From positions 930,001 to 994,000 of the forward strand of contig LM997412.1 of NCBI GenBank assembly GCA_000952975.1: a stretch of 64,000 nucleotides of DNA, written 5' to 3'. Of this stretch, positions 36,577 to 46,076 are shown one piece after another; the first letter of the stretch is position 1; every line of letters starts with the position of its first letter. The notes under the pieces were generated by a model. It did not search any database and was not told the origin of the DNA. It saw only the letters and a program-made list of their open reading frames with translations. A program made the position numbers and the translations under genes. This DNA is from Peptoniphilus sp. ING2-D1G (GTDB lineage Bacteria > Bacillota > Clostridia > Tissierellales > Peptoniphilaceae).

Positions 36577-38827
36577 CAAAGTAATCACCAAATTTATATA
36601 TAAATATTACGATGAGCAAAGCTCCAATAACAACCCAAGGATTAAGTTTGAATCTGTCTTCAAGATAAGATGTAAACTCAGCTTCTGCATCGGTTATTTT
36701 CAAAGTAATTTGTCCATCATAGTTCGTGCTTTTCCATAGAATATTATTTTCATTTAGCCTTTTAATCACATCTTCATCGGGATGATTGTAATAATTATCC
36801 ACGCCTGCACTTATAGTGGCATAAACGGGAGTCGTTCTCTTTAAAAAATCATCACTTGAAGATGTACTTGAACCGTGGTGCGCAACCTTTAATAAATCCG
36901 CATCTTCATATATATGCTCTTCAACTTCCTTGTAGATATCCCCTGTGAACAAACTCTTAAACCCTCTGTGATTCAACACAAATACCATGGATTTATTATT
37001 GGCATCTCTATAGTTTTTTGAATCTGAAAGAATTTCTATGGTAGTATTATCATCTATGTTGATTATATCATTTTTTTCTACAAGGTATACATCCACTCCT
37101 CTTTCCAGTAAAGCTTTAATGTATTCATTGTCTTCAAAATAGGATACATATGCTCTTTTTATTTCAACCTCATCGATTATATCGAGTAGTCCTTCGGCAT
37201 GATCTTCATCAAAGTGTGTCAAAAACAGGTAATCTATTTTGTCGATTGAATTGTATCTTAGATAATTTAAAGTGTAAATCTTCCCTGGTCTGTAATTTTT
37301 ATCACGACTTCCCGCAGTATCTATCATAATATTGGTTTTGTTATTCTTTATAAAGGTACATTCCGCCTGATCAACATATAAAAAATCCATTATGAAGTTG
37401 TCCTTTTTATTGATGTAATTAAACATGCTGAATATTAAAATTAATACAGAAGATATAAATATAGATTTATTAAAGGCTTGGTACTTTATAAAAACATATC
37501 TTTTTATAATCAACAACAAAAATAAATAATATGTAATTACTTGAAAAATTCCAACATAGAAATTGACATTTAAAAAATTTAATTTATTTATCAATTTTAT
37601 CAGTAAGCCGGCACCATCAAGTATTAAATCCACGGCAGGAGAAATTACAGGTGCAGCAAACTTAAAAATCACCATAAAATAGGAAAGTATTATTGCCAAC
37701 GTATAAATTGGTAAAACAAAGATATTTGAAATAATTCCAAGAATTGAATAGGATTCAAAATAATAAAATGATATGGGAATAATCATTATGGATACAGATA
37801 ATGTTATAGCTATTGACTCTTTAAAATACACAGAACCCATTTTTGATTTAATAGTTTTTGCAAATAAAAGTATCCCCAATACACTTAGATAACTGAGCAT
37901 AAAAGACGGAGAATAAATCGCATAGGGATTTATCAACAGAGTTATTATTGCAGATAAAATTAGCGCATCCTTAGGTTTGTATTTCTTTTTTCCCAAAAAA
38001 CTCATAAATAAAATAGTGAACATAAAGAAAGATCTGAGTGCCCCTATGGGAAAATAAATCAAGTATATATAAATAAAGGCGAGTATAATTGCGAATAATC
38101 GTCTCTTAATTTTAGACACTCTCACCAATTTAAGCAAAGTTTCAACAACATACAATATTATACATATGTGTAATCCCGACACCGCAAGGACATGTGACAA
38201 TCCCGACTCTCTAAAATCACTCTTGCTCATCTCATCCATGTAGGAGGTGTTTGCGAGTAGTATGGACATTACAATTCTCTGATTATCTTCTTTTAAAAAA
38301 GATATAGCACTTTTTACATATTCTCTAAAATCTGCCCTCACCTCATCAATAAAAGACTTCCCCAAATATCTTGCGCTGTCACAGTATATTATATAGTCTA
38401 TCCCCTTTGCCTTTAGATAGTTTCTATAATTAAAATCGTAGGGATTCATCTTCCCTTTAGGAAGTTTTATTTCCCCTTTAATTCTCACCTTATCCCCTAT
38501 CTTTAAATCTTCCTTTGAATATATTAAATACTTATTTAAATAACTATCGGAAAATATAAATTTATTTTCATTGTCGATGAAATCTTGTATTATTTTACCC
38601 TCAAGACTCACATAGCCTAAAAGAGTATTTTTGTTTCTAAAATTCACGGAAATAATTGAAACAAGAAAAATTATCAATATGCTTACGTATATTCTATTCT
38701 TAATATCAGATCTTTTATAAAAAACAACTAACAATATTATAGTGCAAAGACAAAGTATCGAACTGATTTTTATCATATTAGCCACAAAAACTCCCAGCAA
38801 TAGGGCTATTAAAAGCATAATTGACAT
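36518..38827 (-). CDS. comEC: ComEC/Rec2 family DNA internalization protein
   Basis: Predicted channel for uptake of transforming ssDNA. It has an N-terminal helix bundle with an OB-like DUF4131 domain (about 50-165), then the Competence domain with the conserved SHVLAVSGLHICIILYVVE (about residue 211) and about 9 membrane helices. A metallo-beta-lactamase-like domain (about 500-740) carries LTHFDEDHAEGLLDII and LLKVAHHGS. 769 aa is full length. The HxHxDH motif reads HFDEDH and may support a nuclease activity. No comEA or comEB lies next to it in the window. Confidence 0.95.
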   Translation of the reverse strand: MSIMLLIALLLGVFVANMIKISSILCLCTIILLVVFYKRSDIKNRIYVSILIIFLVSIISVNFRNKNTLLGYVSLEGKIIQDFIDNENKFIFSDSYLNKYLIYSKEDLKIGDKVRIKGEIKLPKGKMNPYDFNYRNYLKAKGIDYIIYCDSARYLGKSFIDEVRADFREYVKSAISFLKEDNQRIVMSILLANTSYMDEMSKSDFRESGLSHVLAVSGLHICIILYVVETLLKLVRVSKIKRRLFAIILAFIYIYLIYFPIGALRSFFMFTILFMSFLGKKKYKPKDALILSAIITLLINPYAIYSPSFMLSYLSVLGILLFAKTIKSKMGSVYFKESIAITLSVSIMIIPISFYYFESYSILGIISNIFVLPIYTLAIILSYFMVIFKFAAPVISPAVDLILDGAGLLIKLINKLNFLNVNFYVGIFQVITYYLFLLLIIKRYVFIKYQAFNKSIFISSVLILIFSMFNYINKKDNFIMDFLYVDQAECTFIKNNKTNIMIDTAGSRDKNYRPGKIYTLNYLRYNSIDKIDYLFLTHFDEDHAEGLLDIIDEVEIKRAYVSYFEDNEYIKALLERGVDVYLVEKNDIINIDDNTTIEILSDSKNYRDANNKSMVFVLNHRGFKSLFTGDIYKEVEEHIYEDADLLKVAHHGSSTSSSDDFLKRTTPVYATISAGVDNYYNHPDEDVIKRLNENNILWKSTNYDGQITLKITDAEAEFTSYLEDRFKLNPWVVIGALLIVIFIYKFGDYFDVQRTLQRRYQGGLLILRI

Positions 38828-38894
38828 GACCCCACCTCATAAGTAATTATAATATATAAAGATTGCTTATGGGCTTTAAAATTCATTTCACATA

Positions 38895-38925
38895 TAAAAA
38901 GACTTGAATGTTAAAGTTCAAGTCT
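38895..38925 (-). terminator. intrinsic terminator of the metal ATPase gene
   Basis: 9-bp stem AGACTTGAA/TTCAAGTCT (38900-38908, 38917-38925), 8-nt loop, then TTTTTATA on the minus strand. Confidence 0.85.
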
Positions 38926-38931
38926 TCTGTA

Positions 38932-41226
38932 TCATTTTTTATTATAATTAAGTGCTCTCATGGCATTTAATACCGCTATTAAAGTAACTCCCACATCTGC
39001 AAAGACCGCCGCCCACATTCCTATCATCCCCAGGGATCCCAGTATCAAAAAAATTATCTTTACGACTAAGGCAAATGTAATATTTTGAATTACAATCTTT
39101 CTTGTATTTTCTGAAATGTGAATACCTTCTACTATTTTCGAAATATCATCTGTCAAAAGCACTACATCGGAAGCCTCAATAGCACTATCGGAACCCAAAG
39201 CCCCCATGGATATGCCGATATCCGCTCTTGCAAGTACAGGTGCATCGTTTACTCCATCTCCCACAAAGGCGATTAAACCTTCCTCGTTTTTCATTGTCTC
39301 TTCTAATTTTTCAACTTTATTTTGGGGTAAAAGTCTTCCGTAGTAATCTTCTATTCCCACCTCTTCTGCAACGCTCTTCACGTTTTCTTCTAAATCTCCC
39401 GACAAAAGAGTTATCTTAATTCCTCTGCTTTTAAGTTCTTGAAGGCTGTCTTTTACGTTGTCCTTTGCAACATCTTTTAGCACTACAACTCCAAAATATT
39501 TCTCATCTGTTGCCACATAAACTTTTACTCCTGATAAATTTAAATCTTTAAATTGAACTCCCGCATCTTCAAGTAAGGATTTATTCCCCACATATACTGA
39601 ATTTCCCTCATGCTTGTACATAACCCCTTTGCCGGGCACTTCTTTTAAATCTTCAGGACTGCCTTTAAATCCCATATTTTTTGTATAATCTACAATTGAT
39701 TTAGCTATGGGGTGTGTGGAATTTTTCTCTCCAAGGTAGGCGTATTTTAACAGCTGCGTTGTATCGATATCCTCATCTACAATTACATCTACAACCTCGA
39801 ATACGCCCTTTGTAATTGTACCTGTCTTATCCATAAAAATATGTTTTACCTTTGCAAGAGATTCCAAAAAATTCCCTCCCTTTACAAAAATAGCCCTTTT
39901 CGATGCAGCACCTATACCTGCAAAAACACTTAGTGGAACTGAGAGTACAAAGGCACAGGGACAAGAGATTACCAAGAAAGTCAAAGCCCTAAATACAGCA
40001 TCTTTTAAAGACAACAATCCGAATATTTGAGAAACCACAACTATAAGCACCGATAATCCTACTACAGCCGGTGTGTAAATCCTTGCAAATTTAGTTATGG
40101 TTTTTTCGCTCTTCGCTTTCCTTGAAGAGGCATTTTCCACTAAATTGATAATTTTAGCAACTGTACTGTCCTCATAGATCTTGCCAATTTTTATTTTCAG
40201 CAGAGCATTTTTATTTATACATCCGGAGTTTACATAATCTCCTTCACACACATATAAAGGCATGGATTCTCCGGTTATATTTGATGTGTCTATGAATCCC
40301 TCTCCTTGTATAATTTGACCGTCAAGAGGTATCTTTTCTCCGGGTTTAACCACCATTGTATCTCCAATTTTCGCATCCTTGGGGTCAACTTGCACAATTT
40401 TTCCATTTATTGACAAATTCGCGTATTGCGCTTTTAAGTTTAAGGCGTTTTTAATAGAATCTCTTGAATTTTCCACTGCTAAATCTTCAAAAAATTCACC
40501 GATTTCATAAAAAAGCATAACCGCCACAGCTTCAGGCGCTTCTCCTATAAGTATCGCTCCTATTGAAGCTATGCTCATTAAGAAGTTCTCATCAAAAATT
40601 TCTCCTTCTCTTATGTTGTTAAAGGCAGTCTTTAGCACATCCCTTCCCACAACTAAATAAAGTATAATCAAAACCGCAAACTCAACAGTCCTTGGCAATT
40701 CTAAAATCATAGTCATTATCAAGGCAATAAATACCACTGATAATTTTATTATTTCATTTTTATTTTCTGAGAAAATGTCTCTTTTTATCTTTACATCTTC
40801 GCCGGTTATCTCAAGCCCCGGCTCCGCCCTATCCACTATTTTCTTTACCTTTTTAAATAAAGAATCATCCTGCAAGCTTAATTCGTGTATTATCGAAAGT
40901 TTTCCCGTTGCAAAATTAAAATTTGCGTCTAAAACTCCGTCAATTTTTTTAATATTTGAAACTATTTTGGAACTGCAATCTGCACAAGTGAGATCTTTTA
41001 AATAATACTCCTTTGCTTCCACATAGGAAATATTGTGATTGTGCTCAATATGTTTTAAATGTTCCTTTATATTTTCAAGCAATATTTCATCGTCTGTATT
41101 GTCGTTCTTTTCTATATTTAACAAATCAAAATCTTTGTTTAGATTTTTTAATCCATTTATTTGATCTTTGTGATTTTTTAAATCTTCTATACATGTCGGA
41201 CAGTTAAGTCCCTTTATCTTTAGCAT
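38932..41226 (-). CDS. heavy-metal (Zn2+/Cd2+-type) translocating P-type ATPase
   Basis: P1B-type exporter of soft divalent metals, probably Zn/Cd/Pb (CadA/ZntA group). The N-terminus has two metal-binding HMA-like regions, CPTC (Cys9, Cys12) and CADC (Cys81, Cys84), linked by a His-rich stretch (HIEHNHN). The transmembrane CPC motif (SCPCAFVLSVPLS), phosphorylation loop DKTGTITKG, STHPIAKSI (HP) and GDGVNDAPVLA are present. 764 aa is full length. An ArsR/SmtB-like inverted repeat overlaps its transcription start, suggesting metal-inducible expression, but no regulator gene is adjacent. Confidence 0.93.
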   Translation of the reverse strand: MLKIKGLNCPTCIEDLKNHKDQINGLKNLNKDFDLLNIEKNDNTDDEILLENIKEHLKHIEHNHNISYVEAKEYYLKDLTCADCSSKIVSNIKKIDGVLDANFNFATGKLSIIHELSLQDDSLFKKVKKIVDRAEPGLEITGEDVKIKRDIFSENKNEIIKLSVVFIALIMTMILELPRTVEFAVLIILYLVVGRDVLKTAFNNIREGEIFDENFLMSIASIGAILIGEAPEAVAVMLFYEIGEFFEDLAVENSRDSIKNALNLKAQYANLSINGKIVQVDPKDAKIGDTMVVKPGEKIPLDGQIIQGEGFIDTSNITGESMPLYVCEGDYVNSGCINKNALLKIKIGKIYEDSTVAKIINLVENASSRKAKSEKTITKFARIYTPAVVGLSVLIVVVSQIFGLLSLKDAVFRALTFLVISCPCAFVLSVPLSVFAGIGAASKRAIFVKGGNFLESLAKVKHIFMDKTGTITKGVFEVVDVIVDEDIDTTQLLKYAYLGEKNSTHPIAKSIVDYTKNMGFKGSPEDLKEVPGKGVMYKHEGNSVYVGNKSLLEDAGVQFKDLNLSGVKVYVATDEKYFGVVVLKDVAKDNVKDSLQELKSRGIKITLLSGDLEENVKSVAEEVGIEDYYGRLLPQNKVEKLEETMKNEEGLIAFVGDGVNDAPVLARADIGISMGALGSDSAIEASDVVLLTDDISKIVEGIHISENTRKIVIQNITFALVVKIIFLILGSLGMIGMWAAVFADVGVTLIAVLNAMRALNYNKK

Positions 41227-41260
41227 AGTGCACCTCTATAATATATGATTGTTTATTCAT

Positions 41261-41274
41261 TGAATATCTTTTCA
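41261..41274. promoter_or_regulatory. ArsR/SmtB-type operator candidate
   Basis: TGAA-TATCTT-TTCA, matching the TGAA-N6-TTCA core of 12-2-12 sites bound by SmtB/CzrA/CadC metal sensors. It lies just downstream of the -10 of the metal ATPase promoter. An outer inverted repeat AATATATGA/TCATATATT flanks it. Confidence 0.5.
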
Positions 41275-41277
41275 TAT

Positions 41278-41306
41278 ATTATATATCTGTCCATATCTGC
41301 GGTCAA
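41278..41306 (-). promoter_or_regulatory. sigma-A promoter of the metal ATPase
   Basis: Minus strand: -35 TTGACC (41301-41306), 17-nt spacer, -10 TATAAT (41278-41283). Confidence 0.75.
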
Positions 41307-41341
41307 TATCTAAAATATATAATTTATAAAATTTTTTACAT

Positions 41342-41366
41342 AAAAAAATACCGACTTTTGCCGGCA
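41342..41366 (-). terminator. intrinsic terminator of the PAP2-nitroreductase transcript
   Basis: 7-bp stem TGCCGGC/GTCGGTA (two G-U pairs), AAAA loop, then seven T on the minus strand, 14 nt after the stop codon. Confidence 0.85.
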
Positions 41367-41379
41367 TTTTAAAAATCTA

Positions 41380-42183
41380 TTAAACTAAAAACTTTCCTAT
41401 TTTTATATAATCTCCCTCTTCTTCAAAAATGATTTCCCATTTATTTGAGACATTTAAATTTTTGACCATTTCTTCAAAATACATCATCACTATTCCCATA
41501 TCTACTAAGGATGCTTTATTTTCTTCTTCGTCTTCATACTTGACCATGTATAAAACCACATCTGTTTCTTCAACTACAAATCTCCATGGTTGTAAATTTT
41601 TATGAGATGGTGCATATCTTATTGAAGATAAAATCTCAAGAAGCGCCCTGTCTTCAAGATATTCAATGGTGACAGGCTCTCCGATTTTATCTCTAAATAC
41701 CACTTCACTGATAGGATATCTGAAACTTACTGAGTTTTCTTCAAAAAGTTTTTTTCCTTCTCTATATCCAAAGGCAATCAAATATTTTATTTTAGATCCG
41801 GATTTTCCAAATACAGACTTCATCGTAGCCTCATCCACTTGTGCAACGGTAAGCCAACAAGTATCAAGACCCATTTCTATAATGACAGTATTTAAACTTT
41901 CAATTACATATCCCATTTTAAGCATCGATCTTCTATCTTCATTTTCAACTGCAACACCCAAGTAGTGAGGTGCTTCTATGGTAACACCTGCATATCCGGC
42001 TTTGCCCTTAAGAGCTTTTGAAACCAGTTCACCATTTTCCATTAAGAAGAATTTCAAACCCTCAAAATCTTCTTCAATAGTATTGCAATATCCCTTTATT
42101 CGTTCAAGCTCTTCTTTAGATACAAGATCTTTTTTAAATTTTCTTACCGATCTTCTCTTTTGCAAAAAATCAATCAATACCAT
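41380..42183 (-). CDS. putative nitroreductase, TM1586-type
   Basis: FMN-dependent nitroreductase-fold protein of the TM1586 group, in which one chain contains two half-domains. The N-terminal half begins with FLQKRRSVRKFKKDLVSKEE, and the C-terminal half carries LSSIRYAPSHKNLQPWRFVV, which resembles the FMN-contacting segment of ordinary nitroreductases. 267 aa fits. The substrate is unknown. Its start overlaps the PAP2 gene end by 10 nt with AGGAGG 9 nt upstream, so the two are co-transcribed. Confidence 0.85.
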   Translation of the reverse strand: MVLIDFLQKRRSVRKFKKDLVSKEELERIKGYCNTIEEDFEGLKFFLMENGELVSKALKGKAGYAGVTIEAPHYLGVAVENEDRRSMLKMGYVIESLNTVIIEMGLDTCWLTVAQVDEATMKSVFGKSGSKIKYLIAFGYREGKKLFEENSVSFRYPISEVVFRDKIGEPVTIEYLEDRALLEILSSIRYAPSHKNLQPWRFVVEETDVVLYMVKYEDEEENKASLVDMGIVMMYFEEMVKNLNVSNKWEIIFEEEGDYIKIGKFLV

Positions 42184-42749
42184 AAAAAACTACCTCCTAA
42201 TGTTAAATTATCTTTTATATATTCTAAAAATGCAGGAAAAACCTTATAATGAACAATTAATGAACATAAAGTTCCTATTAAAACTCCTGCAACAACATCC
42301 GTAGGATAATGAACGGCTAAATAGATTCTTGAAATAGCTATCAACAAAGCAACGAAAATTATAAGCAGAGTTATTTTCTGGTAATTGAGCGCAATTACAG
42401 TCGCCACCGAAAAACTGGCTGCCGAATGTCCCGAAGGAAAGGAATAGTCGCTTAAATCAATTCCATAGGTATTTAGATTTTCAAGAATCCAATAGGGTCT
42501 GTTTCTGGTAAAAGTCCTTTTTAATATTTGCACTATAGCAGTAGTAACAGCAAGTGCAACAATTAACTCTATCCCAAAAACCCTAAGCTTTCCTTCAAAA
42601 AATAACAACAAAAGAATTAATAAAGTTAAACTTATAACTCCACCTAAATTTGTTATATGATAAAATAAAAAATCAAATAATTTGTTACTCATTTTTTTAT
42701 TAATTAGATTTATCAAAAAATCGTCAAAAGACTTAAATGGATTCTTCAT
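42174..42749 (-). CDS. PAP2 family phosphatase (BcrC-like)
   Basis: Integral membrane lipid phosphatase, possibly undecaprenyl-diphosphate phosphatase. All three PAP2 signatures are intact: KRTFTRNRPYW, FPSGHSAASF and SRIYLAVHYPTDVVAG. Five to six helices in 191 aa are predicted. Unlike the degenerate PAP2 half of the dgkA fusion at 14523-15230, this protein has canonical catalytic residues. It is the first gene of a two-gene unit with the nitroreductase-like protein. Confidence 0.9.
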   Translation of the reverse strand: MKNPFKSFDDFLINLINKKMSNKLFDFLFYHITNLGGVISLTLLILLLLFFEGKLRVFGIELIVALAVTTAIVQILKRTFTRNRPYWILENLNTYGIDLSDYSFPSGHSAASFSVATVIALNYQKITLLIIFVALLIAISRIYLAVHYPTDVVAGVLIGTLCSLIVHYKVFPAFLEYIKDNLTLGGSFLWY

Positions 42750-42765
42750 AAATCACCTCATTTCA

Positions 42766-42794
42766 ATTATATCTCATCATTTTGATTTATTAAA
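42766..42794 (-). promoter_or_regulatory. promoter of the PAP2 gene
   Basis: Minus strand: -10 TATAAT (42766-42771), 17-nt spacer, weak -35 TTTAAT (42789-42794). Confidence 0.45.
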
Positions 42795-42827
42795 GGCAAT
42801 AATTACATATAAAATATATTATTTAAT

Positions 42828-42856
42828 TTGAATATTGTTGTTTTTAACATTAAAAT
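42828..42856 (+). promoter_or_regulatory. promoter of the helicase-mgtE unit
   Basis: -35 TTGAAT (42828-42833), 17-nt spacer, -10 TAAAAT (42851-42856). The predicted start is only about 10 nt before the ATG, immediately before the GGAGG. Confidence 0.5.
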
Positions 42857-42872
42857 TAATATGGAGGATATT

Positions 42873-44690
42873 ATGAAATTATCACAAGAACAAATACAAG
42901 CAGCATCCCACTTACAGGGTCCCGCTCTGACTCTTGCGATTCCGGGTGCGGGTAAAACAACAATTTTATTACATAGAATAATCAATCTTCTAAAATACGG
43001 AGTTGAGCCTAATAAAATACTTACCATAACTTTTTCAAAGGCTCAAAGCTTAGATATTGCAAAGAGATTTGATTTGTTGTACCCAAATTCAAAAATTAAA
43101 CCTGAATTTTCTACTATACACTCCTTTTGTTATAAAATTTTGCTATTGTATTCAAAAATCAGAGGCAAAACATTTAAATTAATCGAAGAAAAACCTTCTG
43201 CAAAATATAGATTGATTTTAAATCTATATTTTGAAATAAATAAGATAAATCTATCAGAAGACAGTTTGGAAAAGATAATAAATAAAATATCCTATTTCAA
43301 AAACTCGATGATTGACCCTAAGGATTCAAAGACGAAAATTCCCGGTTTTATCGAAATTTACGAAAAATATGAGAATTATAAAGAAAAAAACAACTTAATA
43401 GATTTTGATGATATGATAATTTATGCTCTAAAAATTCTTAAATCCGATAATTATCTTCTGCGAAAAATACGCTCAAAATATGAATATATTCAGCTGGACG
43501 AAGGACAAGACACTTCTATATCTCAATTTGAGCTGATTGATTTAATAAGTTCTCCTAAACACAATTTATTTATAGTTGCAGATGATGATCAATCCATATA
43601 TGCTTTTAGGGGTGCAAATCCTCAATATTTATTACACCTTAAAGATAAATACCAAAACTTGAAATTTTATTATTTATCTAATAACTACCGTTCATCAAAA
43701 AATATAGTCAGTGCTTCTAATTTATTTATATCGAAAAATAAAAATAGATATAATAAAAAAATTTCAACGCACAACGAATATAAAAATCCTGTAAACATAA
43801 TAAAGGTAAGCACAAATTCAGAACAATATGAGTTTATATACGAAAACTTATTACAAAATAAAAATCAAACTCATGCCGTAATATACAGAAATAATTTAAG
43901 TAGCCTTAGTTTAGTAGAATACCTTGAAAGAAAAAATGTAAAATTCAACATAAGAGGTTCCAAACTCAAATTTTTCAGTCATTTTATAGTTCAAGATATT
44001 TTAAATATTATATCCTTTTCTCAAGACCAAAAAAATATTGATACTTTTTCAAAAATATATTATAAGATAAAGGGGTACATTTCAAAAAAACATTTGGATT
44101 TTATCAAAAATAATTCAGGCACAAATATATTTAAAACTCTTCTTGAATATCCAGGCTTAAACGAATTTTATAAAAATAATATTTTTGAGTTGGCATCAGA
44201 TTTTAATAAATTGAAAAGGTTAAATATCCATCAACAAATCGAATTTGTATTTTACAATTTAAATTACAATAAATACTTAAGAGATGTTGCCAATAAATTC
44301 AATTACAATTATGAAGAATTAAAAGAGTTTTATTATCAGCTTAAATTTATTGCAAAATTGGAAAAATCTTTAGAATCTTTACTTGGGAGACTTTCCCATC
44401 TTGAATATCTGATTTCTACAAAATCCTATGCAAATTCAAATTTAAGCATTTCTACAATACATTCTGTAAAGGGTTTAGAATACGACTGCGTCTATGTAAT
44501 AGATTTAACGGATGATATAATTCCCGGAACAAATTCCGACAAGGATTTTGATGAATATCAGGAGCAAAGACGCCTTTTTTATGTTGCGATGACAAGGGCA
44601 AGAGAAAATTTATACTTGATGTATCCGAAGACCTTTAACGGAACACCTAAACCCATGAGCAGTTTTTTAGAAGAAATTTCAAATATGTAA
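42873..44690 (+). CDS. UvrD/Rep-family ATP-dependent DNA helicase
   Basis: Superfamily 1A 3'-5' helicase. Motif I AIPGAGKTT, II LDEGQDTS, III ADDDQSIYAFRGA, IV LSNNYRSS, V STIHSVKGLEYD and VI RRLFYVAMTRARE are all present. Motif II has Gly where most family members have Ala (DEAQD). The ATG at 42873 has GGAGG 5 nt upstream; an earlier in-frame start at 42828 lies within the promoter. 605 aa is shorter than PcrA/UvrD (about 720-760), the insertions in the 1B/2B domains being reduced. It is probably an accessory repair helicase rather than PcrA. It is co-transcribed with mgtE. Confidence 0.92.
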   Translation: MKLSQEQIQAASHLQGPALTLAIPGAGKTTILLHRIINLLKYGVEPNKILTITFSKAQSLDIAKRFDLLYPNSKIKPEFSTIHSFCYKILLLYSKIRGKTFKLIEEKPSAKYRLILNLYFEINKINLSEDSLEKIINKISYFKNSMIDPKDSKTKIPGFIEIYEKYENYKEKNNLIDFDDMIIYALKILKSDNYLLRKIRSKYEYIQLDEGQDTSISQFELIDLISSPKHNLFIVADDDQSIYAFRGANPQYLLHLKDKYQNLKFYYLSNNYRSSKNIVSASNLFISKNKNRYNKKISTHNEYKNPVNIIKVSTNSEQYEFIYENLLQNKNQTHAVIYRNNLSSLSLVEYLERKNVKFNIRGSKLKFFSHFIVQDILNIISFSQDQKNIDTFSKIYYKIKGYISKKHLDFIKNNSGTNIFKTLLEYPGLNEFYKNNIFELASDFNKLKRLNIHQQIEFVFYNLNYNKYLRDVANKFNYNYEELKEFYYQLKFIAKLEKSLESLLGRLSHLEYLISTKSYANSNLSISTIHSVKGLEYDCVYVIDLTDDIIPGTNSDKDFDEYQEQRRLFYVAMTRARENLYLMYPKTFNGTPKPMSSFLEEISNM

Positions 44691-44702
44691 GGAGGCAGAC
44701 CA

Positions 44703-46076
44703 ATGAATACCGCAAAGAATTATTACGAATCAGACTTAGAAGCATTACTTTCAGAAATAAGAGAGATAATAAATAACCCCGACAAAGAACGAGCATCTGA
44801 GTTATGCGAAAACATACATTATGTGGATATTGTAGAAGCGCTTGATGATTTTGAAGATGATGAGATAAAATCCTTCATTAAATTATTGGAGTTTGAAGAT
44901 ATTGCCGGAATTCTTGAAAACTCTTGGGAAGAAATGCAATTACTAATAAGTTCATTTTTTACAAATGAAGAATTAATAAGTATATTTTCATACATGAACA
45001 ACGCTGATATAGCCGATTTTTTGGGAGTAATGCCCACATATAGAAGAAAAGAAATTCTGAAATTCATGAAGGCATCCGATTCAAATATATTAAAGCTTAT
45101 ACTGTCCTTTGATGAAGAATCTGCCGGCGGTATAATGACCACAGAATATATAGCATTAAAGGAACATTTAAGCGTGAAAGCTGCTTTGACAAAAATTAAA
45201 GAAATCGCTCCACAAACTGAAATTATAGAATATTTATTTATTACAGATAATCATCACAGATTAAAGGGTATCGTCGATTTAAGAAAATTGTTAGTTGCTC
45301 CTGAAACTGCTATACTATCGGAATTGTATGAAGAATTCCCCTTTTTTGTATATGCTACAGATGACCAAGAGGATGCTTCAATATTGATTACAAAGTACGA
45401 CTTGGACATTTTACCTGTAGTAAATAAGAACATGGCCATTCTCGGTATAATAACTTCAGATGAGATAATGCACGTCATCGACCAAGAGTATTCAGAAGAC
45501 ATATTGGTTATGAGCGGGGTTAATAAGTACGAAGAATTTGACTCAAACTTCTTCGAATCCTTTAAAAACAGAATTCCCTGGCTCAGTATAAACATGATTA
45601 CGGCATTTATCGCCTCAAGTGTAGTTGGTTTGTTTTCATCTACAATAGAGACCGTCGTGGCACTTTCCGCCGCCATGCCCATAGTCGCAGGTATGGGTGG
45701 AAATGCAGGCAATCAAACACTTTCAATAGTTCTTACTTCTCTTGCAAGAGGTGAAATAAGCTTAAAAGAAGATTGGAAGCTGGTATTTAAAGAAATTGGA
45801 ATGGGTATGCTCAATGGCACCATAGTGGGAATCGTTACAGGTACTGTCCTTGCTATTAAATATAGTAATCCCTTCCTATCGGTAATAATGATAGCCTCAA
45901 TGATACTTAACATGATAGTTGCCGGTGTAGTAGGATTTTTAATCCCATTGATACTTGATCATATAAATATTGACCCTGCTGTTTCGTCTTCTATAATGCT
46001 CACAGCTTTCACCGATACTTGCGGATTTTTTATATTCCTTGGCCTCTCAACATTATTCTTGCCTAAATTAATATAA
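44703..46076 (+). CDS. mgtE: magnesium transporter MgtE
   Basis: Mg2+-selective channel gated by cytosolic Mg2+. The N domain (about 10-130, superhelical repeats), two CBS domains (about 135-260) and a C-terminal five-helix pore (about 290-457) are visible. The signature GGNAGNQTLSIVLTSLARGEI is split here over its first 20 residues. 457 aa is full length. It follows the helicase gene by 12 nt with its own GGAGG. No M-box riboswitch is visible upstream. Confidence 0.96.
   Translation: MNTAKNYYESDLEALLSEIREIINNPDKERASELCENIHYVDIVEALDDFEDDEIKSFIKLLEFEDIAGILENSWEEMQLLISSFFTNEELISIFSYMNNADIADFLGVMPTYRRKEILKFMKASDSNILKLILSFDEESAGGIMTTEYIALKEHLSVKAALTKIKEIAPQTEIIEYLFITDNHHRLKGIVDLRKLLVAPETAILSELYEEFPFFVYATDDQEDASILITKYDLDILPVVNKNMAILGIITSDEIMHVIDQEYSEDILVMSGVNKYEEFDSNFFESFKNRIPWLSINMITAFIASSVVGLFSSTIETVVALSAAMPIVAGMGGNAGNQTLSIVLTSLARGEISLKEDWKLVFKEIGMGMLNGTIVGIVTGTVLAIKYSNPFLSVIMIASMILNMIVAGVVGFLIPLILDHINIDPAVSSSIMLTAFTDTCGFFIFLGLSTLFLPKLI

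Noticed and set aside
38828-38899. Promoter of comEC
   Set aside because: A TATAAT-like hexamer is present, but no -35 at suitable spacing, so no firm call was made.
45254-45712. 152-aa open frame on the minus strand within mgtE
   Set aside because: mgtE has complete family motifs on the other strand; this is a shadow frame.
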